Source: Malurus cyaneus samueli (taxonomy: Eukaryota > Chordata > Aves > Passeriformes > Maluridae). Taken from it: 64,000 nt of DNA. Shown here piece by piece: positions 13,320-24,115 of the stretch. The number at the start of each line of letters is the position of its first letter. Position 1 is the stretch's first letter. A model generated the notes under the pieces. That model searched no databases. It was not told where the DNA came from and saw nothing but the letters and a program-made list of their open reading frames with translations. Location: positions 40,878,842 through 40,942,841 of the forward strand of contig CM019216.1 of the NCBI GenBank assembly GCA_009741485.1, read 5' to 3'. A program made the translations under genes and the position numbers.

Positions 13320-15450
13320 GCAAAAACAAACACTGAGCTGTAGGGGGAGTTTATTTATTCTATGAGCCGTGACAAAAAAAAAAAAAATTGTTACAGACCA
13401 TCAGCAATTCCCAGAGTTTTGCTGTTCTCCTTCCACGGGACTCTGTAGTGTACAACATGCCAGCAACCCATGGCAGTGCATTTGTAGAAGAGCAGGCACC
13501 GATGGCTCAGCCTTCCTGCAATAAGCATTTCACTCTTGCTTCAGACTAGCTCTAGTCTGCTCTTACGAAACAATGTGGCTGAAGCTCACCTTCCAACCTA
13601 GTTTTTACCAAAAAAGGAATCTGCTCTGTGCGTTTTTGATGCTCTGGTGCGCATTGCAAAAGGGTCTTGAATTGAGGAGGACAGGCATCAGATTTGCTTC
13701 AAAAGCTCCCTCTGATGTGGTCTTCTTCACTCCCTGCAGGCTCTCCTGCAGCCAGAGCTAAAAGAGCTCACCAGTCCAACTGCACCTCACCAAGTCCACC
13801 CAAGGCCACAAAGGCTGGCTTCTCTAGCACAGGTAGGGTAAAAGACAATTCCAGAACAAAAACATTAGCAGGGCCTATACACAGAGGGCAAAGGTCTTGG
13901 TAGAGCTTACTCCCTTTGGTCCAGTACTGTGCCACAGTACTGGAAACCCTATGCTGAACTAGCATCAAAATAACATCTCATGTCCATGTCCAGATATTTC
14001 TGCTCATTAAAGGAAGCAGGAGTTTGTAGTGTTGGAAGATTTCTCTTCTGAAGACATAGGCCTTCTCTTAGCTTCTGAAATATGTGTTTTGGGTTTTGTT
14101 GGTTTTTTAGACTAGTGAATTACTCTGAAAACAAGAAGTGGTGGCTAAACAATTAGTATTTTTCATCATCACAAGGTTTTAATTTATTCCTGAAATCTTG
14201 TTCAAATGCTGGAACAGGCATGGTTGAATACATACAAAAAGCTGTGAGAAAAATACTGAGAGGATTTTGCTGGAAATTACTTGCCTAAGAGCCACATATT
14301 AAACAATTTGAACATCATAATGTTCTACCACTTAGCAGATTAATTTCATAAGATCTTACTTAGTAAATCAACACTAGTTCCAAACGATGATCTGCACAAC
14401 ACCTCAACTCCTTGTTTAAAAAGAGCCTGCAGAACAGAACTCAATCAGGAGACTGCAGGCATGCCATTAATGCATTAATGCTAAAAATTGGACTGCATTC
14501 ACATTTTAAAATCCATTAAGACAATTATGAGGCAGAAATCATTCTTTCACCTCCATTCATTTCCACTGATGATTTTCACTTAGTTGACTCATTTTTTTCC
14601 ACAAACACAATAACAAAATCTGCATTTTGTTTTGGGAAGTACAGTATGATACAGCTTTGTAAGAATCTAACACTGACTGCAAAACAATCTGCAGCAGGCC
14701 CTCCATACACTGGACAATGCTGGCTAGAGGGGAAGAAATTAGTAATATTTTATAGCAGGCCTATTTGGAAACTGGATTAAACCCATACAGCCATATTCCA
14801 AAGTCAGGCTTTCATTTTCTGCTATTCTGTAAGGATAACTGAAGATCAGCTGTGTAAGGCAAGTCAAGTCCTTCCAAGTTTGACACCATTTCTACAGCTT
14901 TTCCGGCTTCTGTCAGCTGCTTGAAACTGATATTAACACCACAAAGTGTCCCTGCTGGCCATACTACGCTGCACAGCATCTCAAGCAAGTCACAATCATT
15001 TTCCCAAGAAGCAGCTTCTAAGAACTATGGAGGAAGTAAAGCATTATTCAAGATAAAAAGTGATTTTCTCCCCCACTGCCTCCCACCCTTCATCAGAACA
15101 AAAATAAAGCAAAAATCCTGAGGTTTGGAAAAATGTTACAGAAGTAATATTCTTTCTCAGATCCCCCACTTCTCAAGAACAACCCAAAGATTACAAAACA
15201 TCTTCAACAACAGTTACGCCTCCCTCTTGCAACAGTCAGGACACAGAAAGAGGAGGCAGAGAAATCTTTCCTTTCATCAGAGAGAACTAACTCCTCAGCT
15301 GTACAACAGGTAGTAAGTACTTGGGCGGGCAGAGATCAATCCTTCAAAGAGATTCTCCAGTCAAGGCCCTGTCAGAAACCACAGGCCTGTCTGTCAGCAG
15401 CCAAGACTCTTAACAGCTGTGATTTAGCATCAAAACAACATTTGTTCCAT

Positions 15451-15482
15451 CTTACTCCTTACTAGAAGGTATAAGGAGTAAG
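15451..15482. repeat. Perfect 11-bp inverted repeat
   Basis: The arms CTTACTCCTTA and TAAGGAGTAAG are exact reverse complements separated by 10 nt. The palindrome sits in SEC63 intron 1, about 1.1 kb from the start codon. There is no terminator context, because this is eukaryotic intron DNA. Confidence 0.7.
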
Positions 15483-16434
15483 ATTGCATTGTTGAGTATT
15501 TCTTTTACATATAAAATTAAGTTAAGCAGGGCCTGGCAAGCTATTTAAAATGGCATCAAAGCCACTAAGTAACCACCAGATAATGAAAGTTAAAAAGATG
15601 CGAGAACAAAAGGGATTCTTCTCAGATTGCAAAGCACAAGCGCTCTTAAGAGGTCAGTAGGTTTCTGCGATGGCAATCAGCATCAAGCATCCCTGTTTTA
15701 CTCAGCGCTTACCACCCAGCCATAAAAAACAATTTCTAGAGCCTTTTTAATCTCAGAATTGCCGTTCAAAATGTGTTCCTGTGAACCCTGTATACCAAAA
15801 TGCCTTCTCCTTCCAAGAACAGAGGGATGCAAAAAAGACAAAGAGGAAAATTACTCCGGAAATGAGATTCTGAACTATTCAAAGAAACTTTATAACACTG
15901 CTTGGGGACACAAAGCATCACCTCGAAGGGTAGAACAGAAATGTAGCTCTTCGGACATTTAACCGTGATTCGCAACGGGAAAGCAATAAATCCCCATTTT
16001 CGCACTCGCTGTGACCTTATGGCACATAAAAGCAGAACCCAGTAACTTTTCCTCCTTGGCCCCAAGTCAATAGCTGGCTCTTTCCCCACAATTAAAATTT
16101 AGGTCATCCGCCCTGAAACACTCCGGGAAGACAAGAGAAAACCCGAACCCCAAACAAAGCCCCAGACCCCGGCGCAGCAATGACTCTGCAGGAGCCGCGG
16201 CGCGGAGCAGGACGCGCTTCGGGGGCAGCGGCCCCCCGGACCCTCCCCCGGCCCAGGTACCGCTAAATGGCTGCCGGCGAGCCCAGACGCAGCCGCCGCC
16301 CCTCCAGGCTGCACCCCAGGGGCGAGAGCAGGGCCGGACGGTCTCCCCGGTCGCGCGGGCCCGGCCCGGCCCGCTGTGCCCGCTGTGCCGCGGCGCGGGC
16401 GGGGAGCCGGCCGTGCCCGGGGCTGGGCCGCCAC

Positions 16435-16554
16435 CGGCGTGCTGGTCCCCGCGGCCACAGGTAGTAGGTGGCGGGATGACGATGAGCCCCACGAAGCTGG
16501 TGAGGAAGTAGAAGAACGTGTTGCCGTGTCGTCGTACTGGAACTGCCCGCCCAT
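16435..16554 (-). CDS. SEC63: SEC63 coding exon 1, frame broken by apparent indels
   Basis: SEC63 is an ER membrane J-domain protein that works with SEC61 and SEC62 and recruits the lumenal Hsp70 BiP for protein translocation. The start codon at 16554-16552 begins MGGQFQYDD, and nearby frames continue with GNTFFYFLTSFVGLIVIP and then ATYYLWPR. These are the lumenal N-terminus and first membrane span of vertebrate SEC63. The pieces lie in three frames. Relative to an open frame I infer one missing base after the second D codon, one missing C in the run before ATYY, and one extra G after the WPR codons. A GT donor follows at 16434-16433, leaving the expected phase of one base. The exon is 120 nt where 121 would be in phase. 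Because all the shifts are single bases in GC-rich runs, sequence error is likelier than a true pseudogene. The exon also reads one Q where the family has two. Confidence 0.85.
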
Positions 16555-16637
16555 GGCCGCGCCGGCCGCCCGTGCCCGCCGCCGCCGCTGCCGCCGGCGC
16601 CCCCCGGTGTCGCCGCCCCGGATCCCGCGAGATCCCA

Positions 16638-16671
16638 GGCCCGCCCGCCCCTTCCCTTCCCTTCCCTTCCC
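16638..16671 (-). promoter_or_regulatory. SEC63: G-run tract in SEC63 leader, possible G-quadruplex
   Basis: On the minus strand, four GGGAA units in a row are followed by GGGGCGGGCGGG. That gives at least six runs of three or more guanines with 1-2 nt loops, about 85-115 bp upstream of the start codon. It fits the standard G-quadruplex pattern. Whether it lies in the mRNA leader or in the promoter depends on the unmapped transcription start. Confidence 0.6.
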
Positions 16672-16743
16672 AGGCCGCGCAAGGAGACGTGTCACTACTG
16701 AGCCACCATAGCCCGTGTGGCGTCACGGTGTGCCCGCCCAGAG

Positions 16744-16765
16744 CCCCGCCCGGCGGCCGATTGGC
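16744..16765 (-). promoter_or_regulatory. SEC63: SEC63 CCAAT box and GC box
   Basis: On the gene strand, AGCCAATCGG contains a CCAAT box at 16761-16765, the NF-Y type site. A GC box (GGGCGGGGC) lies at 16744-16752. Both are about 190-210 bp upstream of the SEC63 start codon inside the CpG island. No TATA box is evident, which fits a TATA-less housekeeping promoter. Confidence 0.6.
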
Positions 16766-16905
16766 TCGGCCCGCAGCCCGGCCCCTCACGGCATGAGTGC
16801 ATCCCGGGATGGCGGGGCCGAGGGGTCACGGGGTGGGTCAGCCTGAGTGGGGGGACAGTTTGGCGTGTTTGGTGTAACTTCCCTGCTACAACAGAGCGCG
16901 TGGCA

Positions 16906-17675
16906 CAGAATCACAGGTTCGTTTAGGTGGGAAGAGATTTCTGGATCTCATCCAACCCCCCCTGCCTAGGAGAGGGTGACAGGAACGCATCCAGGTGTTT
17001 TTAGAATGTCTCCAGAGAAGGAGAGTTCATGACCTGCTCTGCCACCCTCCATGTAAAGAAGTTGTTCCTCATGTTGAGATGAAACTTGTATTTTAGCACT
17101 TGTAGTTTGTGCCCATCCTCATTCTATCACTGGGCACCACCAAAAAGAGTCTGGCCCCATCTTTTTGACAAATCCCTTTGAGATATTTAAATCCATTGAT
17201 GAGATTCCGTCTCGGTCGTCTCTTCTCCAGATTAAACAGGCCCCGCTCCCACAGTCTCTCCTCATAAGAGAGATGCTCCAGACCCCTCATAATCTTTGTG
17301 GCCTCTGCTGGACCGTCTGCAGTGGCTCTTTGTCACTCTGGTACTGAGAAGCCCAAAACTGGACACAGCACTCCAGATGGCCCCACTAGAGATGAGTAGA
17401 AAGACAGGTTCGCCTCCCTTGACCTGCTGGCCACACTTTTCCCAATGCACTCCGGGATACCATTGGCACTCCTGGCCACAAGGGCACTGCTGGCTCATAG
17501 TCGACTTGTGATCCACGAAGAATCCCAGGTCCTTATGCGCAGAGCTGTTCTCCAGCACATCAGCCCCCAGCCTGTACTCGCACTTTTTATTTCTCCCCAG
17601 GTGCAGTACCCTACACTCATCTTTGTGAACTCATTAGGTTTCTCTCCACCTAATTCTCCAGTCTATCATGGTCCT
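16906..17675 (-). mobile_element. CR1 LINE, about 770-bp 3' fragment
   Basis: On the plus strand this begins with the antisense CR1 tail (CAGAATCACAGGTTCGTTTA). It continues through the standard CR1 3' blocks, including 'tgtaaagaagttgttcctca', 'tctcctcataagagagatgc', 'ctggacacagcactccagat', 'gatccacgaagaatcccagg' and 'aggtgcagtaccctacactc'. It is 5'-truncated near 17675. It is the longest and best-preserved CR1 in the window, though all ORF2 frames carry stops. It starts immediately outside the SEC63 CpG island, about 350 bp upstream of the start codon. Confidence 0.9.
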
Positions 17676-17689
17676 TCTTAATCCATCCA

Positions 17690-17870
17690 GTAGGACAGGA
17701 TTGCATCGATGTGATTCTTGAATATCTCCAGTGAGATATTCACAACTGCCCAAGTGCTCAGTCAACCACACATAAAGAAGTTCTGACTCATGTTTGTGTG
17801 GAACTTCCTGTGGATCAATTTCTGCCTGTTGCCGCTTGTTTTATTGTCACTGAGAAGAGCCTGGAAACAG
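17690..17870 (-). mobile_element. Second CR1 LINE fragment
   Basis: A run of blocks that repeats the order of the first part of the neighbouring element (a 'gaatatctccagtgagatat' block, 'cacataaagaagttctgact', 'cactgagaagagcctgg') shows a separate, more diverged CR1 piece in the same minus orientation. Its 3' tail is not visible, so the neighbouring element may have inserted into or next to it. Confidence 0.75.
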
Positions 17871-20460
17871 AAAAGTATTTCAGGCATAATTGTTCTCATA
17901 ATTTGGAGGGTGGACCCTCAGCAGACATGTGAGAGCAAACATTTCAAATGTGACTAATTCTGAATTTAGTTGCAGGAATGATCATGCTCTACAAGGAGTT
18001 GTGACCCTAAAGGTATGAAATCGAAAGGCAGGTACTGTGATGATCCTGTTCACACCATTAATGGCAGATTACCTCTCTGAGGTAGACAAGATTGCTAATC
18101 ATGTCCATTTGTGGGAATATGCCCATCTCCACAGCTTCATGGTCCAGTGTACAGCCACACACAGATAGCTGTGATGCTGTACAAATCTCACAGCTTCAGT
18201 GCTTGTAAATTCAGACTATTGGGAGCTGTGACACAGAAGTGGTGACAGCAGCATGTGCAAGGGAAGCATTAGGCACACCTTAGAAAGAAATTCTGTCCCA
18301 ACATTAACAAAGACTGATATGGGAAGTGGACAGAAGGGAACAAAATGCCACAGCCAATGACTAGCACCAAGTGTCCTGTTGCCATGATATGGTAATCCAG
18401 GAAAATCTCTAGTTTTTCTTGGAAAGGATTTTGTGTTAATTTTTTTTTATACAAAAGATTCTATTTTTTCATCTGTACTCTCTGTAATTGCTTCCTGTTA
18501 GATCTTTGTAGGGTTCATAGGCAAAGTGTAAAATATTTCACTCTATGATTTTTGCTATATACCCTGAGCATTGTATACCTCTGCGGTGATGGCAACTCTT
18601 TCAGTAGATATTTTGAAAGATCTCTGAATGCATTGATACTCATCTTCCTCTGGATTTCTAGTCCTTAATGTTTTACAGTGAGTCAGTGAAAATCTTCTGT
18701 GCACAGTAAAGAAGACATGACAGGTGAAAACCTACACATGTAATCAGACCCATTTTGTAAGCAGAGGAAATGCTCTTCCTCCAGCTGTGTTCATTTGCTG
18801 AGTTTGCTGCTTCAGTCAGATAAAAGGACAGAGCTTTCACAGACAATTACATTTCTGCAGGTTTTGTGAAAGCAGCCTGTTAGATGAGGAAGGCTTGTGA
18901 GTGCACCAGCTTGAAGGACCAGCAGTGGGTAAGCCAAGACCTTACTAGACACTGAAACATCCACACAGGAAGCAGCTTGAGTAAGTGCCCTGTAGAAAAT
19001 CTCCATGCATTCAGCAGATCACAGGAGCCAGATCAGGAGGAAAGCAGGCATTGCTCATGTTGCAGACGATGCAACATAGCATTAACTGACCTAGTGAGGG
19101 AGCCCTAAGGGTCTGCTTTCAGCCTTATCCTGTTTCTGCTTTCTCCCTGCCAGCCTGTTCCAGCTATTAGCCAGGAGCCTGAGAAAAATTGAAAGGAGGG
19201 CCTGAGAAAAATAATTCCTACCATCAATGCCAGTATACAGGTGTTCCCAGCCAGATGGAGGGATGTCCCATAACTGAACACTAATGAGAGAGACCAATCT
19301 AGTCCAAACCCCAATGGTTTATTTGAGGGCCATTCCTTACATACTCAATTTCCCTATAAGAATTAATGTGATCCCTTGCTTCCCAGGGAAAAGGGAGAAG
19401 CAATGTTGCTTTTTCTGCTCATGGCCTGTCTGGTTTTTACCTGGTCACCCAGGTAAAAATAACCCCAGCTCCTTGGCTTTGAGGAGCAATGTGGTGCACT
19501 AGAGGTAAAGATAAAATTATGAGGTATCTTGAGTGGATAACTATTTGTAACCTAGAGGAATTTGATCTTCCCAAAATGCTCTCAAAATACTTTAAGGACC
19601 CGTTATGTCAACTCGCGAAAGTGTCCTTTTTTTTGCAGCACAGCTCTGTCATGCTATAGCAGTCATTGTGAGCTCTTCCAAGTGAGCAGAGTCTGCACAG
19701 GTGGGTTCTGCAGCCATGGGGGTTCCCCCAGCATCTCATGGCACAATTCTGCCCTCCACCTGGCTTCCCTTCAGCACCCCACACCAGGTTCAAATTACTC
19801 AGTGCTGAATATATGGTCATTTGCACAACAGTTTCACAGACACCAACACCTCTCCTGCACATTCCCTGCTGGTGTTTCTGATCTCATGGGAGATTGTCAG
19901 CTGCTGACAGCCTCTACCACACCTCCAGGCTTTTATCAGGCTTAGTTACAGAAGTGCAGCTGACTGAGTTCAATCCTCCCTTAATCCCTAACCATACAAG
20001 CCAGAGACCTAAATTACTGGCAGAAGAAAGTGCGCTTTGACAAGGTCCTAAAATCTCTGTGGAAGAAAAGTAGTGACAAACCTGGTATGGTGCCAAAGAT
20101 GACAATCAGATTGGTTTAGTGGGTAGGAGTGGTAAAACTTGGAAGAATTCAGCTCTAATAGATATTTACTTTCCAAACAGAATGGAAGATTTTATGACTG
20201 TAAAATGGAAGTCACAACCTAGCAGATATGCTGTACATTGTGGGAATTTGTGTCCCACATGTCATGACCTTCCTAATCTTCTGTGAGGTGATGGACTGCC
20301 TTCCTACAGCTGACAGGCTGGAGAGCAGGGATCTCCAGAAGTAATGACTGGCCGGCAGATGGTGCTGTGGAAATTCTGCATAGCAGGCAGCATAACAAGA
20401 TTCGACTCTAGGCTTTGGCGGAATCAGTAAGTCGAAAACAGACTTTTCTATTAAGTTGTT
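17871..20460. other. Intergenic DNA, no gene recognised
   Basis: I see no exon, RNA gene or clear repeat in this stretch between the CR1 copies upstream of SEC63 and the ERV remnant. Open frames of up to 127 codons (near 19562-19945) occur on both strands but show no motif or matching splice signals. Confidence 0.5.
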
Positions 20461-20469
20461 TCTATTACG

Positions 20470-20830
20470 GGTGTTGCAGCTCAAACTAGGCACCTCCGAA
20501 GATGGGCCCCAAACAAAGAAATCCCTTTGGCAGTTATTCCTTTATAATCTGAGTTCACCCCTCACGTGACAGCTCAGACAGATGGTAATCTTGGAGTCTG
20601 GGATCTTCTTGCTTTTTATTGATTTTCTTGCTGTTTTGTTACTAAACTGTTCTAAGTGGTAATCTTCTCATACAATATACAGCAATACAATGTTATTGTT
20701 GGTTCTGTATCCTTGGCATGCTGTAATATGGATGTCACAGCTCATATACCACGATCTACAGGCTTTGCATACTCCAGCTGTTAATGATTAAGCTGCTAGA
20801 GCTAAATTGAAACTAGCACTTTTTACGACA
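20470..20830 (-). repeat. Candidate 3' LTR of the ERV remnant
   Basis: Directly downstream (in the minus sense) of a purine-rich tract, the sequence begins TGTCGTAAAAAG. It contains an AATAAA signal at about 20612-20620 and runs to a GCAACA-type end near 20470, giving TG...CA-like ends. The position downstream of minus-strand pol fragments fits a 3' LTR. I found no matching 5' LTR on the gag side, so the LTR assignment rests on position, the polypurine tract and the poly(A) signal. Its exact end is uncertain. Confidence 0.4.
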
Positions 20831-20846
20831 GTCCTCCCTTTGCTTT
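20831..20846 (-). other. Candidate polypurine tract
   Basis: On the minus strand AAAAGCAAAGGGAGGAC lies immediately before the TG that opens the candidate LTR. Retroviruses use such a tract to prime plus-strand DNA synthesis. It supports the minus orientation of the element. Confidence 0.4.
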
Positions 20847-21610
20847 TATTAACATTCCTGATATATGGGAGCAGAATACCCTAAGGTGTTGAGTACAGCA
20901 AATGTGACAACATTTGATACAAACAAACAATATTTCAAAGACCATTATGAAAATGAATAAGAATTCACTTTGCCCAATTTCCTAATCTGGTACACAGGAG
21001 GTGAGCCCGTATTTCTTGGTGACATATTGGTGAAGAAATTACCATACTTCTTGGATCTTGCTGAAAATTTGTCCTATTATATTTTATGCATTAGTTTTAC
21101 TTGTTCCCACAACTTTGGACATTGGCTGAAGTCCTTCCACTCTGGTCAATGTACATGCAACAACTGGTATTAATGATTGTGCGTGCCTCCCCTTGTGAAG
21201 ATAACAAAACTAAGCTGCTGTCACTAGCCAGTGTTTATGTCCACATGCTGCAGGGGTATCCATATTATCTATTTGCAATCTTTGGAATGGGAAAAATGCT
21301 CATGGCCAATTTCACAATTCAGTTTTATATGTAAGGATTTATGACAGATGGGACAGGTATTAATAATTCTTTTAGGAGCTGCATAGACACCCAGATCTGC
21401 CCACACTTGCTACACTAGATTAGTCACTGCTGCCATTCTTCCAAGAGCTTTATCATGGAATCATCCAGTTATCCATTATTTCTTCCTGTTTCCCCCCTAT
21501 TGTTCATATCCCATCTTCATCATGCACTGCTTGCAACTTTTCCCACTGTTCCTTTTCTTCACTCATCACACCTGATTGGCTATAATTCTTTTGGATGGTC
21601 AACATCAGGT
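20847..21610 (-). pseudogene. ERV segment between pol and LTR, unassigned
   Basis: This 0.76-kb stretch joins the RNase H remnant to the candidate 3' LTR. An intact provirus would carry integrase and env here, several kilobases in all, so most of both has been deleted. A CPICHKSLH stretch on the minus strand near 21340 hints at an integrase zinc-binding fragment, but I cannot confirm it. No envelope motif was seen. Confidence 0.35.
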
Positions 21611-21614
21611 CATG

Positions 21615-22145
21615 AGCTCTTATCTGAAGTAACTGCCATAATGTTCATCGCAGGCCGACGAGCCATGACTTTTGCTGCTACATCAGCTAAGACATTCTCT
21701 TGGCTGATTACAGTGCTGTCCCTAGTACAGAATGGACAGCAAATGGCAGCAATTGCTTTGGAAAGTTGAATTGTGTCCCAAAAGTACCGAGTTTCTGTTC
21801 CATTAGCCACACCTTTTCCTGAGGAGGTGGGAAACCCCTATTCTTTCCAGGATATGCCCATTGCATGGCACAGGTTAATAGTACACCTTGGATCTGGATA
21901 AATAATTACTCACTTTCTGCTTCCCAGGCATTGCTGCTCAGGCTAAGGCAATTAACTCTGCCCCTTAAGCACTAATTGTTGCTGGAAGGACTCTGGCATC
22001 TGCAACCTGCTGCTGCTCCGCAACTGTGTAGCCAGGCTTTTGATGCCTGTGTAAACAGCAGGACGATCCATCTGTAAATAAAACAAGACCTGGGATTTGG
22101 CTGTGAGATCTGCTTGTGCCTTAATAATAGTCTGGATTACCATGT
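21615..22145 (-). pseudogene. ERV pol RNase H remnant
   Basis: Read on the minus strand, two pieces match a retroviral RNase H. The N-terminal part has the LFTDGSS-type start in one frame near 22070-22085 and a GAELIALA-type helix near 21950. The C-terminal part, near 21660-21700, has an ENVLADVAAK motif that corresponds to the family's final conserved Asp block. The domain crosses frames and has internal stop codons, so it cannot be expressed as an enzyme. It follows the RT remnant in the normal order. Confidence 0.75.
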
Positions 22146-22199
22146 AACATCAGTGGTGCTCCTTCCCTACTCCTGGTGTTGGTAAGTGTTTCCAGGCCG

Positions 22200-23350
22200 A
22201 GTCACGCAGCCACATTTAAAAGAGTTGTTTGGTGTTTATGTGCCCACCGGGGAGACAAGGCTTGTGTCTCACTGTGCTTGTGAAGCAATTCAGCTTCAGG
22301 TGGCACATAGGTTGTAATTGGGTGCCCTAGTACTAAAGATTGAGGTTTTTCCTCAATTGTAGCTGCCACTGACATGGATCTCATGTATGCTGGAATTCCA
22401 GCTACCACCAGATCCAGCTGGACAGAATAATATACCACAGGTCTTTGATGAAGTCCTAGTTTCTGCATTAACACTGCACTAGCCACTCTTTTCCTCACAT
22501 ATACATACAGATCAAAATGCTTTGTGTAGTCTGGAAGTCCTAAAGCTGAGGTGAAGGCCAAGGCTTCTTTTAAAGCTCTGAAGGTTTTTCCCCTTCTGGC
22601 CCCCATGTAATGGACTCTATTGTTTCATTTTTTGTTTCTGTCAGAGATTACATTATTTCCTCTAAACCTGGTATCCACAATTGGCAAAACCCACCTAAGA
22701 ACCCTCATTAGCTGGTTGTGGTTTTAACTGGCGTAGGAATTTCAATTATAACTTTTACTCTTTACTCTGTCCTTCCTTTAAAAAAAAAACCCAGATATTT
22801 TACTCCCATTTGACACAGCTGGAGCTTGGATGGAGATGTGCCGTTGGATGCTAAGGCAGTACGTAAATGTTTGATATCTTTAAAACAGTCATTGCAATTT
22901 CCACAGATATTAATAAATAAATCATCTACATATTGCATTAAAACTGATTCACCAGGTAACTCAATATCCTTTAAATCTTCTTTTAATATCCGAGGAAAAT
23001 ATGGTGGTAGACCCATTAAACCCCTATGAAAGACAACATCACATCAACTGGCATCTCTTCCAAGCGAATGCAAACAAGGGCTGGCTTTCTTCATCTGTGG
23101 CAGTACAGAAGAATGCTGCAGTCAAATCAGTCACAGTAAAACTTGCAGCCCAGTGCATGATTTACAAGAGTGCAGGAGAGGGATCTGGCATTGAGGGGTG
23201 TGAGACAATGATATGCCGGTTAGTTGCTCTCAAATCTGGAATATATTGAAACTCAGGATCCCCATCTTTATCCAATCTGGATTTTTCTAACTGGTAACAT
23301 TGGGGGTTTGTATGGGAATTCAGGCAGTTCCAAGATTCCTTGGGCAAGGT
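22200..23350 (-). pseudogene. ERV pol reverse-transcriptase remnant, class I (gamma-like)
   Basis: Three minus-strand frames carry RT in order. Near 23162-23347 is the N-terminal part with a DLRATNRHIIVSHPSMPDPS block. Near 22762-23016 is the catalytic core with QYVDDL (the YVDD codons are at 22921-22932), followed by LQLCQMGVKYLGFFF. Near 22202-22606 is the connection region with ALGLPDYTKHFDLYVYVRK. The YVDD box and the connection sequence resemble gammaretrovirus-like class I elements. Stops and frame changes separate the three parts, and the segment between the N-terminal and catalytic parts is short and degraded. The element is an old, inactive copy. Confidence 0.85.
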
Positions 23351-23434
23351 GCTGCTTTTCTTGGTTTTGATGACTTTCCCTTCTTCCCGTGGATGGGATG
23401 CTGCTCACAGCAGAGGGCGCGCCTCCCTTTGTTT

Positions 23435-23710
23435 TCAGGCGTATTTTGGCAGTCCCGCGACAGTTCCCGACTGACTCTGCAATTCCCTGGGTACCTCTTC
23501 CAGGGGTTTAGGTATCTCCAGGTCGGGCTCCTGAGCTTCAGATGTTATGCATAGCCCCGTGATTGTCAAATCGATACTCCGAATGATAGATGTGATTGTA
23601 TATCCACGTTTTGAAGGAGATCTCTTCCTAACAAAAGACCGGGACACTTCTGCTATTAAAAATCTTCCCCACATCCCTCTATTCCCTACTTTTTGTAGTA
23701 ATTTCCACAT
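23435..23710 (-). pseudogene. ERV protease C-terminus to RT linker remnant
   Basis: Near 23620-23655 one minus-strand frame reads CPGLLLGRDLL, the hallmark of the end of a gammaretroviral protease. The downstream linker rich in E and P leads to RT. No Asp-Thr/Ser-Gly active site is visible in the roughly 150 nt separating this from the nucleocapsid knuckle, so the N-terminal half of the protease appears deleted. Confidence 0.65.
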
Positions 23711-23809
23711 TCCGTAGACTCCAATTTCTACATTATTCTAGTCCTTGCCTTCAGTCACTGCAGATTACTTTATGATTCCTGTCTTACATCTCCCATGTCC
23801 AGTTCCCTG

Positions 23810-24115
23810 TGAGGTCCCCTTGGACACAGTGAGAATTTTCTTTGCCAGTAACCAAGTTTCCTGCAGTAATGACACTTTTCCTTCCATTTAATTACAAATC
23901 TTTTCATTCCTTTTTCAAATCTGTGATCTGACCTACCTCTGCCCTCTCTTCAAGGGAGAAATCCCATCCTTCACCCTCTTAGTTGTAAACTCTTTGCCAG
24001 TACTTTGCCACTAAAAGGCTAGCTTCTTGTTGCTTTTCCTGTTTCTTTTCCTTTGTGAGTTCAGCTCTATGTGTTTCTTCCGACCCATCAAACATAAACA
24101 CCACATAAACATAAC
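23810..24115 (-). pseudogene. ERV gag 3' end: capsid tail and nucleocapsid knuckle
   Basis: The minus strand first encodes a lysine/glutamate-rich stretch (AELTKEKKQEKQQEA, near 24035-24080), like the charged tail before nucleocapsid in gammaretroviral Gag. It then encodes CHYCRKLGYWQRKF near 23830-23880. This aligns to the CX2CX4HX4C zinc knuckle with the histidine replaced by Y and the last cysteine by F, so zinc binding would be lost. Upstream gag (matrix, most of capsid) and the 5' LTR are not recognised. Confidence 0.7.

Larger units (their letters stand above)
1..16434 (-). other. SEC63: Probable SEC63 intron 1
   Basis: This AT-rich stretch lies downstream, in the minus sense, of the SEC63 exon 1 splice donor. 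I looked on the minus strand for the next conserved SEC63 segments (the basic cytosolic loop after the first membrane span, and the second span before the J domain) and found none. I therefore read the whole stretch as intron 1, though a short exon could have been missed. Apart from the repeats listed separately (CR1 fragments, a TA/CA microsatellite, an A-rich tract, a diverged local duplication, a one-N join), the parts at 1-840, 960-4220, 4790-7690, 8620-9280, 11100-13230 and 13320-16100 show only ordinary intronic sequence. Open frames of 60-160 codons here show no family motif and look like chance. Confidence 0.6.
16130..16860. promoter_or_regulatory. SEC63: CpG island over SEC63 exon 1 and promoter
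   Basis: GC content and CpG frequency rise abruptly near 16.13 kb and fall again near 16.86 kb, just before a CR1 insertion. The island covers the SEC63 first exon, its leader and the upstream promoter, as expected of a housekeeping gene. The several 65-240-codon open frames in both directions here are by-products of high GC and have no support of their own. Confidence 0.85.

Noticed and set aside
1..16434. SEC63 exons 2 and 3
   Set aside because: I searched the minus strand for the conserved basic loop and second membrane span and found no match, so I do not report any further SEC63 exon.
16067..16789. 240- and 198-codon minus frames as complete proteins
   Set aside because: Only about 40 codons in each belong to SEC63 exon 1 fragments. 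The rest is leader, intron or off-frame translation.
22202..23710. Possibility of an intact, expressed retroviral pol
   Set aside because: Stops and frame changes lie between and within the domains, and the protease active site, most of integrase and one LTR are absent.
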